A stretch of 23,406 bases of DNA. It comes from Bacteroidota bacterium. GTDB taxonomy: Bacteria; Bacteroidota; Bacteroidia; J057. The notes under the pieces are model-generated. The model was not told the DNA's origin. It saw only the letters and a program-made list of their open reading frames with translations, and made no database searches. This document shows, piece by piece, positions 15,663 through 21,593 of this stretch. Every line of letters begins with the position of its first letter. Positions within the stretch are counted from its first letter, which is position 1. The position numbers and the translations under genes are program-made. The stretch spans positions 1-23,406 of the forward strand of contig CAUJFT010000199.1 in the NCBI GenBank assembly GCA_963169475.1. The letters are read 5' to 3'.

Positions 15663-15707
15663 TATATTTTCGATATATATACTAAGTATAGTGCCTAAAA
15701 AAACAAA

Positions 15708-15733
15708 AAGCCCTCCGACAATTCGGAAGGCTT
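15708..15733 (-). terminator. Intrinsic terminator of the 11-mer repeat lipoprotein gene
   Basis: On the - strand AAGCCTTCCGA pairs with TCGGAGGGCTT around a 4-nt loop. The single non-Watson-Crick position is a G-U pair in - strand RNA. TTTTGTTTTTTTA follows. The hairpin begins 22 nt past the lipoprotein stop. G-U pairing and U-tract both assign it to the - strand. Confidence 0.82.
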
Positions 15734-15754
15734 CTCTTTCTTATTAAAAGTAAA

Positions 15755-16114
15755 TTATTTTTTAGCGCCTTCTTTTGCTTTCTCAACGGCTTTGTTAGCA
15801 CCTTCTTTTGCTTTCTCAACGACTTTGTCAGCACCTTCTTTTGCTTTATCACCCGCTTTGTTTACAGCATCTTTGGCAGCATCTTTCACATCTTTGATTA
15901 AGCCTTTAGCTAATGAATCAGCATGAGCAGTTTCAGCTAATTTTTTAGCCTCAGCCTCCTTAGCGGCAGCTACTGAATCATCTTTCATTTTTTGTGCAGC
16001 TTGAGCGATTGAATCTTGTCTTGCTTTTTCTTTTGCTTGCTCTTCAGCAGAAGGACCACAAGCGATGAAAGACATAGAAGCTACGATTAATAATGTTGCA
16101 AATACCTTTTTCAT
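15755..16114 (-). CDS. Alanine/lysine-rich helical lipoprotein with LEA-like 11-residue repeats
   Basis: 119 residues. A type II signal ends in SFIA-Cys19, so the protein is lipid-anchored after export. The mature chain is almost only A, K, E, D and lacks aromatic residues, predicting a long amphipathic helix. Residues 78-119 are four 11-residue units: DAAKDAVNKAG, DKAKEGADKVV, EKAKEGANKAV and a short EKAKEGAKK. An 11-residue period is typical of LEA-group-3 and apolipoprotein-type helices. At DNA level the last units form three 33-nt direct repeats at 15768-15866, so copy number could vary. Possible roles (envelope spacer, desiccation or membrane protection) are inference. A terminator follows. 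Confidence 0.8.
   Translation of the reverse strand: MKKVFATLLIVASMSFIACGPSAEEQAKEKARQDSIAQAAQKMKDDSVAAAKEAEAKKLAETAHADSLAKGLIKDVKDAAKDAVNKAGDKAKEGADKVVEKAKEGANKAVEKAKEGAKK
15768..15866. repeat. Three 33-nt tandem repeats inside the lipoprotein gene
   Basis: The copies start at 15768, 15801 and 15834, each beginning CCTTCTTTTGCTTT. The first two are nearly identical and the third has diverged. Each encodes one 11-residue helical unit. Confidence 0.85.
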
Positions 16115-16149
16115 AAAATTAAAAAAATGTTAAATTCGTTTTCGATTAA

Positions 16150-16180
16150 TTATTAGAATTACGCTGCAAAATTCTAATAA
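16150..16180. promoter_or_regulatory. 11-bp perfect inverted repeat in the divergent lipoprotein/thioesterase promoter region
   Basis: TTATTAGAATT (16150-16160) is exactly complementary to AATTCTAATAA (16170-16180), with a 9-nt spacer. It sits 36 nt upstream of the lipoprotein ATG and 166 nt upstream of the thioesterase start. Dyad symmetry at this position suits an operator. The surroundings are very AT-rich, which raises the chance of coincidence. Confidence 0.4.
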
Positions 16181-16345
16181 CTTTTTTAATTCTCCAAATT
16201 TTTACATACTTTTTTTTAAAAAAATTAAAAAAACATTAAAAGACTACCCTTGTATGTAGTTTTTTTCTAATATTTTTCTAATTATTTCTTTTCTAAAAAT
16301 AAATTTCGATTTTTACGCCCTTAAATATTTATAGCATAGTAGGTG

Positions 16346-16840
16346 ATGAATCAAACAAAATTGGCCGAAATATTCAAGCGTATTAATAACGCGTGGACGT
16401 TTAATTTATATATGTGGAAAGAACTTCCGGCGGCTTATTGGTCCGGCGTGAGGCTTGAGTATATAGATTTTCAGCAGTGCATAGTAAAAGTGCCTTATAA
16501 GCGTTTTTCTAAAAACCCCTTTGGTTCTACTTATTTTGCTTGTCTTGCAATGGCAGCAGAAATGTCTACAGGAGTTCCGGGTTTGGTGGGGATTCAGGCG
16601 GCAGACTCGCCCGTTTCTATGTTGGTTGTAAATCTGGAAGCTCATTTTTCTAAAAAAGCCACTGATATTACCTATTTTACCTGTAAGCAGGTAGAAGCGA
16701 TTTTTCATACAATTAACGAAGCGATTGCTTCCGGCGAAGGTAAATCTATTAAGGTAGAAAGCATCGGAAAAAATCAAGCCGGCGAAGTAGTTGCTACTTT
16801 TTACATTACTTGGTCATTTAAGCGCAAAAGTAGGAATTAA
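16346..16840 (+). CDS. DUF4442 hot-dog fold protein, probable acyl-CoA thioesterase
   Basis: 164 residues from ATG 16346-16348, preceded by AGGTG. A GTG three bases earlier is also in frame. The sequence follows the DUF4442/YiiD C-terminal pattern: WSGVRLEYID, VKVPYKRFSKNPFGSTYFACLAMAAEM, then a strand-rich C-terminal half with HFSKKATDITYFTC and ATFYITWSFK. Proteins of this fold hydrolyse acyl-CoA thioesters or act as related hydratases; the substrate is not evident. No signal peptide is seen. It converges on the dehydrogenase gene with a 52-nt gap that has no obvious terminator. Family call fairly confident; enzymatic activity inferred. Confidence 0.75.
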   Translation: MNQTKLAEIFKRINNAWTFNLYMWKELPAAYWSGVRLEYIDFQQCIVKVPYKRFSKNPFGSTYFACLAMAAEMSTGVPGLVGIQAADSPVSMLVVNLEAHFSKKATDITYFTCKQVEAIFHTINEAIASGEGKSIKVESIGKNQAGEVVATFYITWSFKRKSRN

Positions 16841-16892
16841 CCGCTTTCAAGAAAAACATACAATTGTTAGGAATAAACAGGCACTTGGCTCT

Positions 16893-17702
16893 TTACTTAA
16901 AAGGGGAATCGGGTTCTTTTTTGAGGAAATTAAGGGTCATTCTATCCATGATACTTGGAAAAAGTTTGTTCAGAAAAACAGTAATTTTGCCTATAGGGGT
17001 AAGTATAAGGGTGCGCTTTCTTTTAGTAACCGCGCGATAAATGTGGGTAGCACACTCTTCAGAAGACATCATATTTTCCTCTTTTCTGGGAGTTTCGCCC
17101 TGGAAGCTGCCGTCCGAAACTAGTGCAGCTTTCCTAATATTAGAAGCGGTATAACCCGGACAAATGGTAAGCACATTCACTCCTCTATCCATAACTTCCG
17201 GTCTTAATGCTTCAAGAAAACCCTGAAGCGCGAATTTAGAAGCAGAATATCCCGTCCTTGCAGGCAATCCCCTATAGCCAGCAATAGAGGAAATTCCTAC
17301 TATACTGCCTTGTGAATGAAGTAAGTGAGGAAGTGCAAAGCGCGTACAATATACTGCCCCCATAAAATTCACGGACATTAACCTTTCTATTACCTCTAAT
17401 TCGAGGTCTTCAAAAAGTGCGCGCATGGTAATACCTGCATTATTAATCAGTACATCTATCCGATTAAAGGTTACAATCGTTTGCGCTACTAAGTTTTTAC
17501 AATCTTCTTGTTTAGATACGTCAGCGGCAACGGCAAGTGTCTTGATATTGTAGCGCGAAGCAAGCGCTGCCGCAGTTCCTTTTAACTTATCTATACTCCT
17601 TGCAGCCAAAACGATATGACTCCCTTGTGCAGCGAATACTTGGGCGAGTGCTTCTCCTATTCCACTAGAGGCTCCTGTAATAATGATAACTTTATCTTTC
17701 AT
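16893..17702 (-). CDS. Short-chain dehydrogenase/reductase (SDR family)
   Basis: 269 residues, classical SDR. It has the Rossmann cofactor motif TGASSGIG (9-16), an AARS segment (33-36) with Arg35 favouring NADP(H), and NNAG (87-90). The catalytic tetrad is Asn112, Ser139, Tyr152 and Lys156 (YSASKFA). The C-terminal ~60 residues (TPIGKITVFLNKLFPSIMDRM) form a hydrophobic/amphipathic tail like that of DHRS7-type SDRs that associate with membranes. The substrate is unknown. A -7-like box lies at 17801-17808. Nearness to a thioesterase may hint at acyl or lipid chemistry, but the genes converge, so they are not one operon. Confidence 0.93.
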   Translation of the reverse strand: MKDKVIIITGASSGIGEALAQVFAAQGSHIVLAARSIDKLKGTAAALASRYNIKTLAVAADVSKQEDCKNLVAQTIVTFNRIDVLINNAGITMRALFEDLELEVIERLMSVNFMGAVYCTRFALPHLLHSQGSIVGISSIAGYRGLPARTGYSASKFALQGFLEALRPEVMDRGVNVLTICPGYTASNIRKAALVSDGSFQGETPRKEENMMSSEECATHIYRAVTKRKRTLILTPIGKITVFLNKLFPSIMDRMTLNFLKKEPDSPFK

Positions 17703-17800
17703 CTTATATTCTATTGGTTACAAATTGGTTGTTGAAAAAAAACTTTTCTTAATCAAGGGAATCTCTCCTACTAATTTGGCAAATTATTTTTACCTTGACA

Positions 17801-17808
17801 CAAAATTA
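17801..17808 (-). promoter_or_regulatory. Candidate -7 box for the SDR gene
   Basis: On the - strand this reads TAATTTTG, a TAnnTTTG match, 98 nt before the SDR ATG and directly after the terminator 17815-17856. No clear -33 box was seen. Confidence 0.35.
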
Positions 17809-17814
17809 TAAGAA

Positions 17815-17856
17815 AAAAAGTAGTCACTGCTAAACTCCTGCTTGTGGCTACTTTTT
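17815..17856. terminator. Terminator of the secreted beta-rich protein gene
   Basis: AAAAAGTAG (17815-17823) pairs with CTACTTTTT (17848-17856). The stem continues through a T-G position into CAC/GTG. On the - strand, UUUUUUU (17820s to 17812) follows the hairpin. It lies 20 nt past the stop of the 17877-18389 gene. Confidence 0.72.
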
Positions 17857-17876
17857 AATAAAAGAGGCTTATGAAG

Positions 17877-18389
17877 TTATTTCGCTTCTTTTTTCTTTGC
17901 AGAAAAACAATATCCCGCACCAATACCAAACCAAGGTTTTACAACAGGGTTCTTTCCTCCTACTCCAGACGCACCAAAATAGTTATCCCTGAATGAGGTT
18001 ACATATACATTAAAAAAGAATCTTTTTTCTGCGGGCTGAAGTTTATATCCAATTACAGGAGCCACTGTATAGCGCGGTGAAGGCTCTTTGTAATAATCCC
18101 ATCTTCCCATTACCCCTCCTTGAAAATAATGACTTCCTCCACCGGCGTTTAAGCTAAACCCGTGCGGAAATCCATGTGTACCAACACCAAGTTTAAAATC
18201 CAAAAATAAGTTTTTAAAACTTGCGGCTACAAAAGAATAGTTTACAGAAGAGTATCCACCGGAACCCATTAATTCAAAGGAAACTACATTTCTATGACGC
18301 TTAAATGTTTCTTTTTCGTAGCGTTGCGCCATCAGAGATTGAAATGAAATACCTAATAATAAGACGAATGTAAAAATCGTTTGCTTCAT
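17877..18389 (-). CDS. Secreted beta-rich protein, possible small outer-membrane barrel, function unknown
   Basis: 170 residues. A Sec signal peptide (KQTIFTFVLLLGISFQSLMA) is cleaved before QRYEKETF. The mature part shows alternating hydrophobic and small residues with glycine and aromatic residues: VSFELMGSGGYSSVNYSF, LDFKLGVGTHGF, YTVAPVIGYKL, FFFNVYVTSF, WFGIGAGYCF. This looks like 8-10 beta-strands of a small outer-membrane barrel. The C-terminus ends KKKEAK rather than in an aromatic residue, which is unusual for a barrel. I do not recognise the family. It has its own two-element promoter and a terminator, so it is monocistronic. Confidence 0.72.
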   Translation of the reverse strand: MKQTIFTFVLLLGISFQSLMAQRYEKETFKRHRNVVSFELMGSGGYSSVNYSFVAASFKNLFLDFKLGVGTHGFPHGFSLNAGGGSHYFQGGVMGRWDYYKEPSPRYTVAPVIGYKLQPAEKRFFFNVYVTSFRDNYFGASGVGGKNPVVKPWFGIGAGYCFSAKKKEAK

Positions 18390-18431
18390 AAATTTATTTT
18401 ATATAAAAACTAAAAACTAAAAGAAAGCGGA

Positions 18432-18460
18432 CAAAGATAGATATTTATTATATTTCCAAA
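18432..18460 (-). promoter_or_regulatory. Promoter of the secreted beta-rich protein gene
   Basis: On the - strand, TTTG (18460-18457), a 17-nt spacer and TATCTTTG (18439-18432) match both boxes of the Bacteroidota consensus. The -7 box ends 42 nt before the ATG. Confidence 0.65.
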
Positions 18461-18499
18461 AAGTATTTTTATTTTTGGGGTAAATTTTAGCGACTTTTT

Positions 18500-19153
18500 A
18501 TGGGTAGATTTTTTTTGAGATTGAAGCCTCCTTTTTTGTCTTCTTCCTATATTCTTTTTTTGTTAGGATTTGCAGCAATCTGTAAGCCTCTTTCGTCAAT
18601 AAGTCAGAATATGCAAGTAGTTATGGAAACAAAAACCTATATACTTCAAAATTATCCGCTCCTAGAAGCGGGTAACTTTCTTTATGTATCCCTTCACAAT
18701 CAACGCATGTATAGAATTATAGGCTGGGAAATCCAAAACGAATATAGTATTTCGGGTGCGAAGAAAGGAGCTGGTAACCAATCCGGAAGCAATCAAACCC
18801 CTACCGGGCTTCATACTGTGGCAGAAAAGTTTGGAGAGGGGGTTCCCTTAGGGGGGATAATGAAGTCCCGAAAATACATAGGAGAAATAGCAGAAATATT
18901 TATAGACGAAACCGACGTAGAAACCGACTTCGTAACCACACGGATACTATGGCTGAAAGGTATGGAAAAGGGAATTAATTCCGGAGGAAATGTAGATTCT
19001 TATCATCGCTATATTTATATTCACGGTACACCAGAAGAAGGGCTTTTGGGAAAACCCGCTTCTCACGGTTGTATTCGTATGAAAAATGAATCAGTAATTC
19101 ATCTTTTTTCAGAAACAGAAATCGGTGAAAAGGTACTAATTTTAGACCGCTAA
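18500..19153 (+). CDS. L,D-transpeptidase, YkuD domain
   Basis: 217 residues. A basic N-terminus and hydrophobic stretch (~17-33) form a signal peptide or anchor, placing the enzyme in the periplasm. The YkuD domain covers ~58-215: substrate-side strand FLYVSLHNQRMY, then TPTGLHTV (100-107), and the catalytic block with His175 (YIHGT) and SHGCIRM (188-194) with nucleophile Cys191 and Arg193. Such enzymes make 3-3 peptidoglycan cross-links or attach proteins to meso-diaminopimelate. About 30 residues (115-145) between TPTG and the catalytic block may be a lid. Two LysM proteins follow on the same strand at 37 nt, with no terminator until 20990, so a cell-wall operon is likely. Confidence 0.92.
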   Translation: MGRFFLRLKPPFLSSSYILFLLGFAAICKPLSSISQNMQVVMETKTYILQNYPLLEAGNFLYVSLHNQRMYRIIGWEIQNEYSISGAKKGAGNQSGSNQTPTGLHTVAEKFGEGVPLGGIMKSRKYIGEIAEIFIDETDVETDFVTTRILWLKGMEKGINSGGNVDSYHRYIYIHGTPEEGLLGKPASHGCIRMKNESVIHLFSETEIGEKVLILDR

Positions 19154-19190
19154 CGTTTGTTTTTTTATCAACCTAATTATAATATTTGCC

Positions 19191-20138
19191 ATGAACAAAT
19201 CTTTTTTTGCGTATTTACTTATTTTTTTGTGCTTACTAACAAAAACTGGAGGAGTAGTAGCCCAGCAAACACCGCTTCTTTTTCCCGAAAAGCCCTTTAC
19301 CAGAGTCCATTATTACAAGCAACGGGCAGGATTTGAGCAGCCCAAAGCCGAAAACGGGATTTTGCTCTCACCCACAGAGATACAAAAATTGATGAAAATA
19401 GTATATGATACGGCTTCATATATCGAGCCGGTATTCAGGTGCTATGACCCAAACGACCTTTTTGTATTCTATAATGATAAGAATAGGGTGGTAGGCAGGA
19501 TTGAAGTAGCCTTTAAATGCAAAAAAATATCCCCAGACCCTGCTATGCCTTTGGTACAAAAGATAGGAAATGGATTAACGACCCCTGCAATAGATACCTT
19601 AGAATTATTATTGAATGGTTTTGCCCAAAGGTTAAAGACAGAGGCACCCGAAGGCTCAATACAAGTATCTCATGTCGTTACGGAAGGGGAACGCTGGGAA
19701 ACAATAGCCAAACAATATAATACCTCTGTAGATTTAATCGCTGCAATAAACAAAAAAAACACACAGTGGACTCCTTCGCCGGGAGATGAATTGATTATTT
19801 ATCAGAATTTCATGTATTTTAAGTACCCAGAACTAAATAAGAATTACATGAATGGAGACTTTACCGCCCTGATAACCCCTAAGGCTACTACTAAACCTTT
19901 GGAAACGCCTACTAATATTGAGGAAAAACCCGAAGTTACCTCTTCTCAATCCAAGACCGAACCGAAGGAGATTGATGCCACACTAGTAAATGAGGTTTTT
20001 CATGTTGTTAAATCTAATGAAACCTTGTACGCCATTTCTAGGGTTTATTGAGTCTCCGTAGATGCTAATAAAAAAGCCAATGAGATGAAAGATAATACCA
20101 TCAAATTAGGACAAAACTTAAAAATACCCAACATATGA
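19191..20138 (+). pseudogene. LysM-domain secreted protein A, interrupted by an in-frame TGA at 20049-20051
   Basis: The frame from ATG 19191 has 286 codons before TGA at 20049-20051, then 28 more sense codons to a second TGA at 20136-20138. A signal peptide is at ~1-24. An unrecognised domain at ~38-150 holds GFEQPKAENGILLS and the pair Cys84/Cys110. LysM1 is at ~161-204, a Pro/Thr-rich linker at ~226-268, and LysM2 from 271. LysM2 reads HVVKSNETLYAISRVY-stop-VSVDANKKANEMKDNTIKL, and the usual residue at the stop is Gly or Asn. GGA to TGA is a single change. The full frame's stop forms an ATGA overlap with the next gene. LysM binds peptidoglycan N-acetylglucosamine. The truncated 286-residue product keeps LysM1 and may still work. 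Confidence 0.8.
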
Positions 20139-20953
20139 ATGTAAAACTAGTGTTGTGGTTTATATTTGTGGTTTTGATGTCTTTGGAAGGAGTAGCCCAA
20201 CTTAGCTTTCTGGGCGTAGCATTTCATCACGCCAAAGCCTATAAACTTAATTCCGGATACGAACCTCCTACCCCTTACAATGGAATTTTACTTTCTACTT
20301 GGCAGGCAAAACAGCTTAATTGGATTATGTCCTCTACGGAGTCTTATGACCTATCAGGGGCGAATCGTCAGGATTGTTCTCTCTATGACAAAGTTATTTT
20401 CTATGACGAAAATCATTTTGTAGTGGCTACCCTTTCTTTGGGTCTAGATTGCGGAAAGTTCAAACTGACATCTTCAGTAGGAACAAGGGCGGTAGCCAAT
20501 CGTTTGAATGAGGGCGGTAGTGATGCACTCTTTGAATTGCTTTCCGAAGCATACGTTAAACTCAACCCTGTCTTACCCAAAAATGTCAAAACCGTAAAGC
20601 ACACTGTAAAAGAAGGAGACACGTGGGTTAGTATCGCAGAAAAATACCAAACAACGGCGGAGCTAGTTTGGGTAGCAAATAAGAAAATGCCCCAAGAAAA
20701 ACCGCGAATTGGTATTACAGTAAAAGTGTATCAAGGGTTAAAATATTATTCCTATCCGGGTACTAAGCCCTCCCCTCCCCTCCTCTCCCCCGCGGGAGGT
20801 ACTTCTACCGAACTTACACATACCGTTGCCCCAAAGGAAACCCTTTATAGTATCTCTAAAAAATACAATGTTTCCGTCGCTTCTATTCAAAAGTTAAATG
20901 GATTGGCTGATAATAGTATTAAAATTGGGTTAGTATTGAAAATCCCAAAATAA
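20135..20953 (+). CDS. LysM-domain secreted protein B, tandem paralogue of protein A
   Basis: 272 residues. A signal peptide ends near VAQ (20-22). The unrecognised domain at ~30-150 matches the preceding protein: GYEPPTPYNGILLS, VIFYDENHFVV and the pair Cys81/Cys106. LysM1 is at ~156-198 (HTVKEGDTWVSIAEKY), followed by a tract YYSYPGTKPSPPLLSPAGG and LysM2 at ~229-271 (HTVAPKETLYSISKKY, ending LKIPK). It should be periplasmic and bind peptidoglycan glycan. Identity to protein A is modest but runs along the whole length, so the two arose by duplication. Together with the transpeptidase they suggest a wall-remodelling unit. The start overlaps the stop of protein A's full frame (ATGA). A strong terminator follows. 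Confidence 0.88.
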   Translation: MNVKLVLWFIFVVLMSLEGVAQLSFLGVAFHHAKAYKLNSGYEPPTPYNGILLSTWQAKQLNWIMSSTESYDLSGANRQDCSLYDKVIFYDENHFVVATLSLGLDCGKFKLTSSVGTRAVANRLNEGGSDALFELLSEAYVKLNPVLPKNVKTVKHTVKEGDTWVSIAEKYQTTAELVWVANKKMPQEKPRIGITVKVYQGLKYYSYPGTKPSPPLLSPAGGTSTELTHTVAPKETLYSISKKYNVSVASIQKLNGLADNSIKIGLVLKIPK

Positions 20954-20989
20954 TCCCTCCATTCCCTGAAAATAAAAACTATTAAAAAC

Positions 20990-21024
20990 AAGCGTAGCCC
21001 TACAAAAATATCAGGGCTACGCTT
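20990..21024. terminator. Bidirectional terminator between the LysM operon and the surface-protein operon
   Basis: AAGCGTAGCCCT (20990-21001) is exactly complementary to AGGGCTACGCTT (21013-21024), with an 11-nt loop. On the + strand it is followed by UUC after the stem's own UU; on the - strand by GUUUUUAAUAG. It serves both converging transcripts. Confidence 0.75.
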
Positions 21025-21056
21025 TTCAGTTCCTTCGGGGATATTAAAACAATCTA

Positions 21057-21572
21057 TTAATTTCCAGACCTATTTCTGGCTTCTATTTTTTGTTTTTTAG
21101 CAGGTGAAATCTGATTATCCTGCGGGGGATTAGAAATTATAGTACCTTGTTCAGAAGTAGTTTGAAAGGTTTGGCTTTCGGATATACTCTCCTGCTTGAT
21201 TAATGGATATTTTGAATGCCTATTAACCCTTCTATCATGCTCTTTAAGTCTATTTTCTTCGATATTTATTAATTCGTCCCAAGAAGGAGGATTTACTTGA
21301 AGAAGCAATAGCTTTGCCATTAAGTTTTCGCACAAAAGCTGGTCTGAAGCAGAGATTCCCTCCATACTTAACTTAGTGGGCAGTTCCGCAAACGTCCTGA
21401 ACGAATAGAGGATTACATTCACACAAGCCTCTCCCCTAGGAGATTCAAAGGAGAAGTTTTCTTTGTCAATGGAGTAACTTGCAAGGATTGATCTTCTTTG
21501 AGCATCGCTAAACTGAGCGTTTGCGCCGAAAGCGACAAGACAAAAAACAAATAATATATAGATATATTTCAT
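21057..21572 (-). CDS. Small secreted protein of unknown function, downstream of the repetitive surface protein
   Basis: 171 residues. A clear Sec signal peptide (KYIYILFVFCLVAFGANA) is cleaved before QFSDAQRRSI. The mature part (~20-120) is mixed helical with two cysteines (Cys50 and Cys81 by my count), which could pair in the periplasm. The C-terminal ~50 residues (SESQTFQTTSEQGTIIS, then NPPQDNQISPAKKQ) are polar, low in complexity and probably disordered. No family is recognised. It starts 21 nt after the stop of the large surface protein on the same strand, so the two should share a transcript and perhaps a function. Confidence 0.72.
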   Translation of the reverse strand: MKYIYILFVFCLVAFGANAQFSDAQRRSILASYSIDKENFSFESPRGEACVNVILYSFRTFAELPTKLSMEGISASDQLLCENLMAKLLLLQVNPPSWDELINIEENRLKEHDRRVNRHSKYPLIKQESISESQTFQTTSEQGTIISNPPQDNQISPAKKQKIEARNRSGN

Positions 21573-21593
21573 GATGATTAAACGATTAAGTAT

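Noticed and set aside
15768..15866. CRISPR-like array because of three regular 33-nt repeats
   Set aside because: The repeats are contiguous without spacers and encode 11-residue protein units in frame.
19154..19190. Separate promoter for LysM protein A (TAATATTTG close to 19180)
   Set aside because: The box has a wrong spacing and ends 2-3 nt before the ATG, leaving no room for a leader; co-transcription with the transpeptidase is simpler.
20049..20051. UGA recoded as glycine (as in SR1/Gracilibacteria)
   Set aside because: GGA and other Gly codons are used normally, protein A's full frame itself ends in TGA, and no other gene in the window shows an internal TGA. A single mutation or sequencing error is simpler.
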